NCBI GenBank assembly: GCA_017481205.1
Contig: JAFUPN010000029.1
Coordinates: 58,956-122,955, forward strand
Direction of reading: 5' to 3'
DNA length: 64,000 nt
Source of the DNA: Clostridia bacterium
Lineage (GTDB): Bacteria > Bacillota > Clostridia > UMGS1810
Shown: piece after piece, positions 1-7,816 of the stretch
Layout of the letters: each line of letters begins with the position of its first letter
Numbering within the stretch: position 1 is the first letter of the stretch
Translations under genes and position numbers: made by a program
The notes under the pieces: generated by a model
Told to the model about the DNA's origin: nothing
Seen by the model: only the letters and a program-made list of their open reading frames with translations
The model's database searches: none

Positions 1-1
1 T

Positions 2-178
2 GATATTTTTGTAACAACGGTAAACACCTTTGTGCTTATGGCGTTTATCCCCTCTTTGGGAAAGTTGGGCTTTATAACCTTTTACCTGCCGCGACTTGCC
101 CAGGAAATTGCATCGGTATTTATAACCTCGTATTTTGTAACTTATTTTTATAAGCTGTATAACAAAATCAGTAAATAA
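2..178 (+). CDS. C-terminal end of a membrane protein, possibly an ECF-transporter S component (partial)
   Basis: The window opens inside a gene: frame 2 is open from the first bases to a TAA at 176-178, giving 58 residues. They are strongly hydrophobic and end in a basic tail (YKLYNKISK). A stretch with NTF near its start followed by LPRLAQEI resembles the last two helices of folate-type ECF S components (substrate-binding membrane subunits of vitamin importers). That family call is inferred from a short tail and is tentative. The gene converges on hydF. Confidence 0.45.
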   Translation, partial: DIFVTTVNTFVLMAFIPSLGKLGFITFYLPRLAQEIASVFITSYFVTYFYKLYNKISK

Positions 179-218
179 ATACACGTTCCGTGAAAATGAT
201 ACTGAAATCCCATTAAAC

Positions 219-282
219 AAAAATCAGCAGTTAACTTTCCGAGCGTCCTTCTGCACACTCAGCAAGCCAACTGCTGATTTTT
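219..282. terminator. Convergent hairpin between the partial membrane gene and hydF
   Basis: A perfect 14-bp inverted repeat (219-232 with 269-282) surrounds a 36-base loop. The arms carry A and T runs at their outer ends, so either strand ends in a U-tract. It lies exactly between two convergent genes. The long loop makes it a weaker intrinsic terminator than others here. Confidence 0.5.
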
Positions 283-288
283 CATTAT

Positions 289-1488
289 TTATAGCAAATT
301 CAAAACTTCGGGAAACAGTTCAAGACTGCGTCTGAGAATTCCGTTTACATGAGCTATGGCAACACCGTAGTTTACTATGGGTACATTCGATTTTTTTGCA
401 GAGGCAATACGATGCTTCATCTCTGCCTCATTGAGCATACATCCGCCACAGTGCACAACCAGCTTGTAATCTGAAAGCCTCTCGGGAAATTCTCCCCCGG
501 AAGTAAAATCAAAGCTGATATCCCCCCTAGAAAAGCTACGTATCCATGCCGGCAGCTTAACCGTGCCGATATCTCCGCACTGGCGATGATGGGTACAACC
601 CTCGGATATAAGGATTTTGTCCCCGTCGCGGAGCTTTGACAGCATGGCGGCACCCTGTACCTGGGTTGGCAAATCGCCCTTGTACCGTGCAAAAAGTATG
701 GAAAACGACGTGAGAGGTATCTCGGCGGGCACCAGCTTTGAAACCTTGCCAAAAGCCTGGGAATCGGTTATCACCATTTTTGGCGGCTTGCTGAGCACAG
801 CAAGTGTTGACTCAAGCTGCTCCGCCTGACACACCACCGCTGTACAGCCGGAATCAAGAATATCTCTTATGGTCTGCTGCTGAGGCAGAATAAGCCGTCC
901 CTTTGGTGCGGACTCATCTATAGGAGTTACCAATACAACAACATCCCCCGTATTTAACAAATCACCCACCAATCTGCGTTCGTTTTTCCCGGGCTGTGTT
1001 AACCCTCCGAGCATTTCTTTAAAAGCATCTATATTTATGCCCCCGGCGGCACTGACCCATATTTCCCCCTCTGATGCCTCCGGCACTTCGCTGAGCAGGT
1101 CTGCCTTGTTGCGTGCGATAATGCAGGGCAGATTTTTTTCTTTTATTATTTCTATAAAAATTTTTTCATCCTCGTCTGTTTTCACGGTTGAATCCGTCAC
1201 CAGAACCGCTATATCGGTTTGGGCAAGAATTTCACGGGTCTTTTGTACACGGAGCATTCCCAGCTCCCCTTCATCATCAAATCCCGGTGTGTCTATGATT
1301 ACAATAGGACCTAAAGGCAGCAGCTCCATGGATTTTTTTACCGGGTCGGTGGTAGTACCGCATACCTCAGACACAACCGACAGGCTCTGACCTGTGACAG
1401 CATTTACCAGACTGGATTTGCCGGCATTTCTCTTTCCAAAGAAGCCTATGTGCACTCTTTCGGCAGATACAGTTTTATCTAAGCTCAT
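289..1488 (-). CDS. hydF: [FeFe]-hydrogenase H-cluster maturation GTPase HydF
   Basis: 399 aa, the usual HydF length. HydF is the GTPase scaffold on which the 2Fe subcluster is built before transfer to apo-hydrogenase. The N-terminal GTPase domain shows the P-loop GKRNAGKSS (about 18-26), DTPGFDDEG (about 66-74) and NKAD (about 127). The C-terminal domain carries CTHHRQCGDIG (about 297) and HCGGCMLN (about 346), the His/Cys region that binds the [4Fe-4S] cluster. The start overlaps the end of hydG by 4 bases (ATGA), so the two are translationally coupled. It is the last gene of the leftward maturation operon. Confidence 0.95.
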   Translation of the reverse strand: MSLDKTVSAERVHIGFFGKRNAGKSSLVNAVTGQSLSVVSEVCGTTTDPVKKSMELLPLGPIVIIDTPGFDDEGELGMLRVQKTREILAQTDIAVLVTDSTVKTDEDEKIFIEIIKEKNLPCIIARNKADLLSEVPEASEGEIWVSAAGGINIDAFKEMLGGLTQPGKNERRLVGDLLNTGDVVVLVTPIDESAPKGRLILPQQQTIRDILDSGCTAVVCQAEQLESTLAVLSKPPKMVITDSQAFGKVSKLVPAEIPLTSFSILFARYKGDLPTQVQGAAMLSKLRDGDKILISEGCTHHRQCGDIGTVKLPAWIRSFSRGDISFDFTSGGEFPERLSDYKLVVHCGGCMLNEAEMKHRIASAKKSNVPIVNYGVAIAHVNGILRRSLELFPEVLNLL

Positions 1489-2975
1489 ATTTCAACACGT
1501 TTTCTCCTTCCATCGGGAGTTGTATCAGCATTGCCGTCTCTGAATTTTTTGATATATTCAATCTGCTCCGCAGCAATTTTACGGGCATTTTCCTTGGGTA
1601 TGTTCATAAGCTCCCGCTCTACAACCTTGTGTCCCAGCTCTCGGGTCTCATCGCTTGCATAGTCCTCTAAATATTCTGTAAGGGTCATCAATGCATTGGG
1701 CAGACAGCAATTACTTATCTGACCTGTCTTGCACAGGCTCATAAATCTGTCGCCGGTACGCCCAAGGCGGTAGCAGGCTGTGCAGAATGACGGGATATGC
1801 CCGTTGTCCATAAGCCAGCGCACAACCTCGTCAAGCGAGCGTTGGTCTGATACGTCAAACTGCTCTGTATCATGGGGTCTTTCCTCGGCAGAATATCCCG
1901 CATAGCCGCCCACAGAGGTACGCGAGCCGCCGCTTATCTGAGAAACGCCCATATTGAGCAATCTGCCGCGGACAGACTCATTCTCACGGGTTGAAATAAT
2001 AATCCCCGTATAGGGCACTGCAAGCCGTATGCAGGCAGTAATTTTTGCAAAGGTATCGTCATCTATACCGTTGTCAAAATCATCGGGATTGATATCATCA
2101 GCGCGCTTGAGACGGGGCACGCTTATGGTATGAGGACCCACACCGAACACAGCTTCCAGATGCTCTGCGTGCATCAGCAGACCGGCAAACTCGTATTTAT
2201 ACATTTCCAGACCGAAAAGCACACCCAGTCCCACATCGTCAATACCGCCCTCCATGGCTCTGTCATGAGCCTCGGTGTGGTAGGCATAATTACTCTTGGG
2301 ACCTGTGGGATGAAGCTGCTCATAGCTTTCCTTGTGATAGGTTTCTTGAAAGAGAATATATGTACCTATGCCCGCCTCCTTGAGCCTGCGGTAATTTTCC
2401 ACAGTAGTTGCGGCGATATTCACATTAACACGGCGGATATCTCCGTTTTTGTGATGCACACTATAGATAGTATTGATACTCTCCAGTACATACTCCAAAG
2501 GACAATTTACCGGGTCCTCCCCTGTCTCTATGGCAAGGCGCTTATGTCCCATATCCTGCAGGGCGATAACCTCGCTGCGTATTTCCTCCTGAGTAAGCTT
2601 TTTTCGGGGAATGGTCTTGTTTTTCATATGATATGGGCAGTACACACAGCCGTTGACACAATAGTTTGACAGATACAGCGGTGCAAATATAACAATACGG
2701 TTGCCGTAAAATGCTTTTTTTATCTCCTCGGCAATCTCATAAATTTTTTCATTCTTATCCGGCAGGTCGCAGGCAAGAAGCACAGATGCCTCACGGTGTG
2801 TCAGACCGGCACAAAGCCAGCCGTCCTCGGTTTTGCGCGGACGTGCTTTTTCCAGCAGGCTGTCTATAAGCTTAGCATTATGCTTATTTGCCTCGGCATA
2901 TTCAAGAGTAGCTCTTATCTCACCGTCATGTATAAATTCCTCAGCCTTGGAGGATTTTGGGTTATAATTAATCAT
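1485..2975 (-). CDS. hydG: [FeFe]-hydrogenase H-cluster radical SAM maturase HydG
   Basis: 496 aa. HydG is a radical SAM tyrosine lyase that supplies the CO and cyanide ligands of the H-cluster. The radical SAM motif is C106-x3-C110-x2-C113 (CVNGCVYC), followed by a biotin/thiamine-synthase-type core. The C-terminal extension has CTACYRLGRTGDRF and, 22 residues on, a further Cys in SNCCLPNA; this is the site of the second, dangler-iron cluster specific to HydG and absent from ThiH. A GGAAAGGA ribosome binding site precedes the ATG, which lies 2 bases after the hydE stop. Confidence 0.95.
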   Translation of the reverse strand: MINYNPKSSKAEEFIHDGEIRATLEYAEANKHNAKLIDSLLEKARPRKTEDGWLCAGLTHREASVLLACDLPDKNEKIYEIAEEIKKAFYGNRIVIFAPLYLSNYCVNGCVYCPYHMKNKTIPRKKLTQEEIRSEVIALQDMGHKRLAIETGEDPVNCPLEYVLESINTIYSVHHKNGDIRRVNVNIAATTVENYRRLKEAGIGTYILFQETYHKESYEQLHPTGPKSNYAYHTEAHDRAMEGGIDDVGLGVLFGLEMYKYEFAGLLMHAEHLEAVFGVGPHTISVPRLKRADDINPDDFDNGIDDDTFAKITACIRLAVPYTGIIISTRENESVRGRLLNMGVSQISGGSRTSVGGYAGYSAEERPHDTEQFDVSDQRSLDEVVRWLMDNGHIPSFCTACYRLGRTGDRFMSLCKTGQISNCCLPNALMTLTEYLEDYASDETRELGHKVVERELMNIPKENARKIAAEQIEYIKKFRDGNADTTPDGRRKRVEI

Positions 2976-2977
2976 AA

Positions 2978-4054
2978 TTAATATTCCTTTCCTATTTTTC
3001 CATGCCTCCCGGCACGGTCTCCTCTTCCAACAACAATCTCGCAGCCTATCGACGCCATTCTCTCCTCAAGTGCCGCCTTTGCCTGAGCAGATTCGGCTCC
3101 GTAGGAAAGCTTGTTGTCGTAGAGCATATATTTTTTTCTTGTGTCTGCCGGAGATAAATTGGGCATTACTACATTTGCACCGGCAAGAATACCCTTTTCT
3201 CTGCCTAAGGGGTCAAGCGTGCCCAGCGCAGTGGTAGCAGGCAAAAGCACAGTCGGATGAATAAGTCTGATACAGCTGAGAAGAACACAGGTCAGCTCCA
3301 CAGAGCCTGCAGGCATTGAACAGAATTCTGTATCCTTATGAGGTATAAAAGGACCTATACCACACATATCCGGCTTGAAGCTTTCGATAAACTCAAGCTC
3401 TCCCGCCAGCATTTCTGCCGTTTGATAAGGCGAGCCCACCATAAAGCCGCATCCTACCTGATATCCAAGCTCTCTCAGGCTGTGCAGACATCCCAAGCGG
3501 TGACTGTGGGACATGCTCCCGGGATGAAGCCTTGCATAATGCCCGCTATGTGACGTTTCGTGCCGCAGCAAATATCTGTCTGCCCCTGCCTCTCTGAGCA
3601 CACGGTAGCTGTCATAGCTTCTCTCTCCCAGAGACAGAGTAACTGCACAGTCGGGATAAGCCGATTTTATTTTTGTCAGCAAGTCAACCAGCAGTGCATC
3701 GGTAAAATATCCGTCCTCTCCGCCTTGCAGCACAAAGGTGCGAAAACCTAAATCATAACCCTCTCTGCAGCACTCCAGTATATCCGATTTGTCAAGGCGA
3801 TATCTGTCACAGCTGCTGTTGCTTTTGCGTATGCCGCAGTAGTAGCAATCATTTTTACAGATATTGCTGATTTCTATAAGACCGCGGATAAACACCGAGC
3901 TGCCGTAATATTTTTCCTTTTCTTCTCTTGCCTTTCCGGCAAGATATGCCACTGTATCGGCATCATATTCCGTAATCAGCCGCAAATACTCCTTACCTGA
4001 CAGTGTATGCTCCTGAGCCAGAGTGTCAATCAAGGCATAAAGCTCACTGCTCAT
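2978..4054 (-). CDS. hydE: [FeFe]-hydrogenase H-cluster radical SAM maturase HydE
   Basis: 358 aa. HydE is a radical SAM enzyme acting with HydG and HydF in building the 2Fe subcluster. The cluster motif C66-x3-C70-x2-C73 (CKNDCYYC) is followed by the family core, including LQGGEDGYF and LRHETSH. No C-terminal Cys-rich extension is present, which separates it from HydG. The start overlaps the 3' end of the upstream small regulator gene by 11 bases. BioB or PylB are alternatives in the same superfamily, but operon context with HydF and HydG settles the call. Confidence 0.93.
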   Translation of the reverse strand: MSSELYALIDTLAQEHTLSGKEYLRLITEYDADTVAYLAGKAREEKEKYYGSSVFIRGLIEISNICKNDCYYCGIRKSNSSCDRYRLDKSDILECCREGYDLGFRTFVLQGGEDGYFTDALLVDLLTKIKSAYPDCAVTLSLGERSYDSYRVLREAGADRYLLRHETSHSGHYARLHPGSMSHSHRLGCLHSLRELGYQVGCGFMVGSPYQTAEMLAGELEFIESFKPDMCGIGPFIPHKDTEFCSMPAGSVELTCVLLSCIRLIHPTVLLPATTALGTLDPLGREKGILAGANVVMPNLSPADTRKKYMLYDNKLSYGAESAQAKAALEERMASIGCEIVVGRGDRAGRHGKIGKEY

Positions 4055-4304
4055 CAGAGGTCACTCCGGAAAAAGCTGTTTTTGCACTGACACCTGCCAG
4101 CCTGCCGATTTTGCCTGCAAGGGCAGAAATCCTGTCCTGAGGAGCATCTATGGCAATGCTGATGATATTAATATTTTTCTGCCGGTAAGGCACACCCATA
4201 CGTCCTATGATATACTCGCCGTATTCATGGAGAATATTGTTCAGCTTCTCCACGGACTCCTTATTCTCTACAATGATACTGATAACCGCTACACGTGTTT
4301 CCAT
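4044..4304 (-). CDS. TM1266-type iron-only hydrogenase system regulator (ACT-like)
   Basis: 86 aa from the ATG at 4302-4304, chosen because AAAGGAGA sits just upstream; the frame stays open further upstream but that part reads as non-coding leader. The sequence begins METRVAVISIIVENKE and ends with a second beta-alpha unit (INIISIAIDAP, LAGKIGRLAGVSAKTAFS), an ACT/NikR-C-like fold. Members of this small family sit beside hydEFG and are presumed regulatory, without a proven ligand. It is first in the maturation operon and overlaps hydE. Confidence 0.8.
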   Translation of the reverse strand: METRVAVISIIVENKESVEKLNNILHEYGEYIIGRMGVPYRQKNINIISIAIDAPQDRISALAGKIGRLAGVSAKTAFSGVTSDEQ

Positions 4305-4344
4305 AATTATTTCTCCTTTTATAAATTCAATGCAAAAGAACAAA

Positions 4345-4375
4345 GCCGTGCCCGATATCTGAAAACCGGCACGGC
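4345..4375 (-). promoter_or_regulatory. Leader hairpin of the hyd maturation operon
   Basis: A perfect 8-bp GC-rich stem (4345-4352 with 4368-4375) encloses a 15-base loop within the predicted 5' leader, about 40 bases before the first start codon. The U-tract on the leftward transcript is interrupted, so attenuation is possible but not shown. Confidence 0.4.
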
Positions 4376-4466
4376 AAAAAGTAAAATTACAATACAAAAA
4401 TACTTTAATCTGTTATTTGTCGCAGCCTTTCACTCAGAAAATTCTTTATGTCAGGAATATATTAAT

Positions 4467-4495
4467 ATTTTACAACGGTTTGAAGCAATTGTCAA
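4467..4495 (-). promoter_or_regulatory. Sigma-A promoter of the hyd maturation operon
   Basis: On the minus strand: TTGACA (4490-4495), 17-base spacer, TAAAAT (4467-4472). It gives a leader of about 155 bases before the TM1266-type gene and lies back to back with the rightward promoter at 4509-4537. Confidence 0.65.
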
Positions 4496-4508
4496 CACAA
4501 AAAACATA

Positions 4509-4537
4509 TTGCACAAAATGTATGTTTATGTTAGAAT
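4509..4537 (+). promoter_or_regulatory. Sigma-A promoter of the sensory hydrogenase operon
   Basis: TTGCAC (4509-4514), 17-base spacer, TAGAAT (4532-4537), about 45 bases before the [2Fe-2S] protein start. Only 13 bases separate it from the opposing -35 box, so one regulator could act on both operons. Confidence 0.6.
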
Positions 4538-4582
4538 AAATTTATACAGATTAAACATTTCATGCAAAAGAGGTTGATTAAT

Positions 4583-4822
4583 ATGAAAATTACGGTATGC
4601 GTAGGCTCTTCATGCCACATAAAGGGCTCTCAGCAGGTTGTAGAGGGGCTCCAGAGGCTGATAGCGGAACATAAGGTTGAAAATAAAGTTGAACTGGTGG
4701 GGGCATTCTGCATGGACCAATGCCAGAAGGGTGTGTGCGTTACTGTGGACAGTGATTTTTATTCGGTAACTCCCGAAACAGTGGGAAGCTTTTTTGAAAC
4801 CGAAGTAATGACAAAGTTTTAG
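4583..4822 (+). CDS. Small [2Fe-2S] thioredoxin-like ferredoxin (NuoE-type)
   Basis: 79 aa, starting at the ATG at 4583 behind AGAGGT. The sequence has the thioredoxin-like ferredoxin pattern: CVGSSCHIKGS near the N-terminus and CMDQCQKGVCV about 35 residues later, supplying the four cluster ligands. Such domains move electrons between NADH-linked modules or hydrogenases. It is 24 bases upstream of the hydrogenase-like gene and probably delivers electrons to it or receives them. The helical N-terminal part of full NuoE is missing, as in many stand-alone clostridial versions. Confidence 0.8.
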   Translation: MKITVCVGSSCHIKGSQQVVEGLQRLIAEHKVENKVELVGAFCMDQCQKGVCVTVDSDFYSVTPETVGSFFETEVMTKF

Positions 4823-4846
4823 CACAGGAAAGGAATGGTTATAAAT

Positions 4847-6526
4847 ATGCCAAATTGTTTGACCCTAAAAAAATCAAATTGCAAAAACTGCTATAAATGT
4901 ATCCGCCACTGCCCGGTAAAGTCTATCCGCTTTTCCGGAAATCAGGCACATATCATAGGTAATGAATGTATCCTGTGCGGTCAGTGCTTTGTTGTATGTC
5001 CTCAGAATGCCAAGCAGATTGTGGACGAAACAGAAAAGGTAAAGGTATTTCTCAGAAGCGGCGAGCCTGTTATAGTAAGCATGGCTCCGTCGTTTATTGC
5101 CAATTACGAAGGAGTGGGCATAGAGTCCATGCGCGATGCACTTAAACAGTTGGGCTTTTATGACGTGGAGGAAACCGCCCTCGGTGCAACCATGGTAAAA
5201 AATGAATACGAAAGGCTGCTGTCGGAGGAGAAGCGGGATGTGGTGATATCCTCCTGCTGTCACTCGGTAAACCTGCTTATACAAAAATATTTTCCCTCAG
5301 TACTCCGATACCTTGCCGATGTGGTATCTCCCATGCAGGCACACTGTATGAATATAAAAAAGAGATATCCCAATGCAAAGACGGTGTTTATCGGTCCCTG
5401 TGTTGCAAAAAAGGACGAAGCCGAGCACTATGAAGGCATAGTAGACGCAGTGCTGACCTATGAGGAGCTGACAAACTGGCTTAAGGAGGAAGGTATAGAG
5501 CTGAAGCCGGAAACGGATGCCTCACCTGAGAGCCGTGCAAGGTTTTTCCCCACCACCGGCGGTATACTCAAAACCATGGCACAGGACGCACCGGGCTATA
5601 CCTATATGGCAATTGACGGAGTGGAAAACTGCATAAACGCCCTTAAGGATATCGAAAGCGGTAAAATACATAAATGCTTTATAGAAATGTCCTCCTGTGC
5701 AGGAAGCTGTATAGCCGGACCGGTTATGGAAAAATATCATCACTCGGAGCCTATACAGGATTATATAACTATTGCCAATTATGCCGGCAAAAAAGACTTC
5801 CCTGTAGAACAGCCCGGTATGATGGAAATGAAAAAATATTTTGAATTTATAGAGCACAGACTGCCTCAACCCTCGGAAACAGAAATATACAGTGCACTGC
5901 GGCAGATGGGCAAATTCAAACCCTCGGACGAGCTCAACTGCGGCACCTGCGGCTACAACACCTGTCGTGAAAAAGCCATAGCCATTTGTCAGGGCAAGGC
6001 AGAGATTTCTATGTGTCTGCCCTACCTCAAGGACAAAGCAGAAAGCTTCTCCGATACAATCGTTAAAAATACTCCAAACGGAATTATCGTACTCAACGAA
6101 AGCTTAGAGGTACAGCAGATAAACGAATCCGCAAAGGAGCTTATGAATATCCGCTCAGACATGGATATCTTAGGTGACAATGTAGTGCGTATTCTTGACC
6201 CAACAGATTTTCTGGATGTGCTTGACACCGGAAAAGACCTTCATCACAAAAGGGTATATCTGGCAGAATACAAGCGATACATGGAGCAATCGGTTGTCCA
6301 CGACAAGGATTCACATCTGCTTATATGCATTATGCGCGATGTAACCGACGAGGAAATACAGAGAGAAAAACGCGAGAATATAAGCCGTCAGACAGTGGAG
6401 GTTGCCGACAAGGTAATAGACAAGCAAATGAGAATTGTGCAGGAAATCGCTTCGCTCTTAGGCGAAACCACTGCCGAAACCAAAATTGCACTTTCTAAGC
6501 TAAAGGAGTCGATTTCAGATGAATGA
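4847..6526 (+). CDS. Putative sensory [FeFe] hydrogenase with PAS domain (group C, HydS-like)
   Basis: 559 aa from the ATG at 4847; the ATG at 4835 abuts the GGAAAGGA ribosome site too closely. Two [4Fe-4S] motifs lie at C12-x2-C15-x2-C18-x3-C22 and C41-x2-C44-x2-C47-x3-C51. The H-cluster region follows: SSCCHSV (about 135-141), GPCVAKKDE (C185) and EMSSCAGSCIAG (C284, C288). A further Fe-S motif (CGTCGYNTC, about 365) and a PAS domain (about 400-500, NTPNGIIVLNE) complete it. The PAS domain, the degenerate first H-cluster motif and the phosphatase partner point to a sensory group C enzyme, not a bulk HydA. It overlaps the phosphatase gene by 8 bases. Confidence 0.85.
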   Translation: MPNCLTLKKSNCKNCYKCIRHCPVKSIRFSGNQAHIIGNECILCGQCFVVCPQNAKQIVDETEKVKVFLRSGEPVIVSMAPSFIANYEGVGIESMRDALKQLGFYDVEETALGATMVKNEYERLLSEEKRDVVISSCCHSVNLLIQKYFPSVLRYLADVVSPMQAHCMNIKKRYPNAKTVFIGPCVAKKDEAEHYEGIVDAVLTYEELTNWLKEEGIELKPETDASPESRARFFPTTGGILKTMAQDAPGYTYMAIDGVENCINALKDIESGKIHKCFIEMSSCAGSCIAGPVMEKYHHSEPIQDYITIANYAGKKDFPVEQPGMMEMKKYFEFIEHRLPQPSETEIYSALRQMGKFKPSDELNCGTCGYNTCREKAIAICQGKAEISMCLPYLKDKAESFSDTIVKNTPNGIIVLNESLEVQQINESAKELMNIRSDMDILGDNVVRILDPTDFLDVLDTGKDLHHKRVYLAEYKRYMEQSVVHDKDSHLLICIMRDVTDEEIQREKRENISRQTVEVADKVIDKQMRIVQEIASLLGETTAETKIALSKLKESISDE

Positions 6527-7691
6527 TTTGTGTGTAGATATCGGCTGTAAGAGCATAAATCACCACGGAGAACAGCTCTGCGGAGACCATATTGATGTGG
6601 TGGAGCAAAACGAAAATTCCACAGTAATAGTGCTGGCAGACGGACTGGGCAGCGGAGTCAAGGCAAGCATACTTTCCACCCTGACTGCAAAGATAATTTC
6701 CACCATGATGGCGGCGGGTCTGCCTGTGGATGAATGTGTATCCACCATAGCAGCAACCCTGCCGGTATGCTCTGTGCGCGGAGTGGCATACTCTACCTTT
6801 ACCATTATACATATTATAGACAACGAAACCGCAGAGATTATCCAGTACGACAACCCCCAGGTAATAATACTGAGAGACGGCGCCAACTATGATTATCCCC
6901 GCACAGAAATGAATATAGACGGAAAAAAAATATATAAATCGGAAATACGTCTGCAGGAAAACGATATTTTCATTGCAATGAGCGATGGATGCCCCCATGC
7001 AGGAATAGGTCTTTCTTACAACTTCGGCTGGAAAAGAGAGGATATCATAAGCTACATGGAAGTAATGGCAATGAACGGTCTGACCGCAAAAAATCTGTCT
7101 ACAATGCTGATTGACGAATGTAACAGACTCTACGGCGGCGAGCCGGGAGACGACGCATCCGCCTGCATTGTAAAAATCAGAAAAAGAGAGCCCATGAACA
7201 TATTGTTCGGACCTCCGGCAAACCGTGATGACGATAAGCGCATGATGTCCTTGTTTTTCTCCAAGGAGGGCAAGCACATTGTATGCGGCGGTGCAACCTC
7301 ATCGGTGGTATCAAAATATCTGGGCAAACCGGTACAGCCAAGCCTCAGCTACGAAAAATCCGATATTCCTCCCATGGCAAAAATAGAAGGGGTAGACCTT
7401 GTGACCGAGGGAGTTATCACTATCAACAAGGTGGTGGAATATGCAAAGGACTATCTGTCTGAAAACGAGCTTTATGAAGAATGGTACCTAAGGCACAACG
7501 GCGCTGCTCTCATATGCAAGCTGCTTTTTGAAGAGGCAACGGATATAAACTTTTTTGTAGGCAGAGCCATTAACCCCGCACATCAGAATCCCAATCTTCC
7601 CATAAACTTCAATATAAAGATGAATCTGGTGGAGGAGCTGTCAAAATGCCTGAGAGAAATGGGCAAAAGAGTAAAGGTGAGTTATTTTTAG
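6519..7691 (+). CDS. SpoIIE-type (PP2C-like) serine phosphatase linked to the hydrogenase
   Basis: 390 aa with AAAGGAG ahead of the ATG. Residues 1-220 form a SpoIIE/PP2C domain with metal-binding acidic motifs: LADGLGSG (about 39-46), SDGCPHAG (about 153) and GDDASA (about 207). The family dephosphorylates Ser/Thr, often on anti-sigma-factor antagonists. Residues 225-390 form a second domain (FGPPANRDDD, CGGATSSVVSKYLG, FFVGRAINPAHQNP) found with hydrogenase-linked phosphatases; I do not know its role. The 8-base overlap with the hydrogenase gene implies a joint H2- or redox-sensing output. No partner anti-anti-sigma factor is visible nearby. Confidence 0.82.
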   Translation: MNDLCVDIGCKSINHHGEQLCGDHIDVVEQNENSTVIVLADGLGSGVKASILSTLTAKIISTMMAAGLPVDECVSTIAATLPVCSVRGVAYSTFTIIHIIDNETAEIIQYDNPQVIILRDGANYDYPRTEMNIDGKKIYKSEIRLQENDIFIAMSDGCPHAGIGLSYNFGWKREDIISYMEVMAMNGLTAKNLSTMLIDECNRLYGGEPGDDASACIVKIRKREPMNILFGPPANRDDDKRMMSLFFSKEGKHIVCGGATSSVVSKYLGKPVQPSLSYEKSDIPPMAKIEGVDLVTEGVITINKVVEYAKDYLSENELYEEWYLRHNGAALICKLLFEEATDINFFVGRAINPAHQNPNLPINFNIKMNLVEELSKCLREMGKRVKVSYF

Positions 7692-7721
7692 ATTAACCTT
7701 ATGATATATTTAAAAATTATC

Positions 7722-7786
7722 TTGCAAGAAATGCCAATATATGATATTATATATTGGGTTAAGCGGATAATGTATATTCTGCTTAA
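7722..7786 (+). promoter_or_regulatory. Promoter and leader hairpin of the NSS transporter
   Basis: TTGCAA (7722-7727), 17-base spacer, TATTAT (7745-7750). Just after the expected start of transcription is a 9-bp stem with one G-U pair (7759-7767 with 7778-7786) and a 10-base loop. Confidence 0.5.
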
Positions 7787-7816
7787 GCGAAAAATTGTAA
7801 AGGATTGATTAAAACT

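Noticed and set aside
4847..6526. The hydrogenase-like gene as the main fermentative HydA
   Set aside because: It carries a PAS domain and an extra C-terminal Fe-S motif, has a degenerate first H-cluster motif and overlaps a phosphatase gene.
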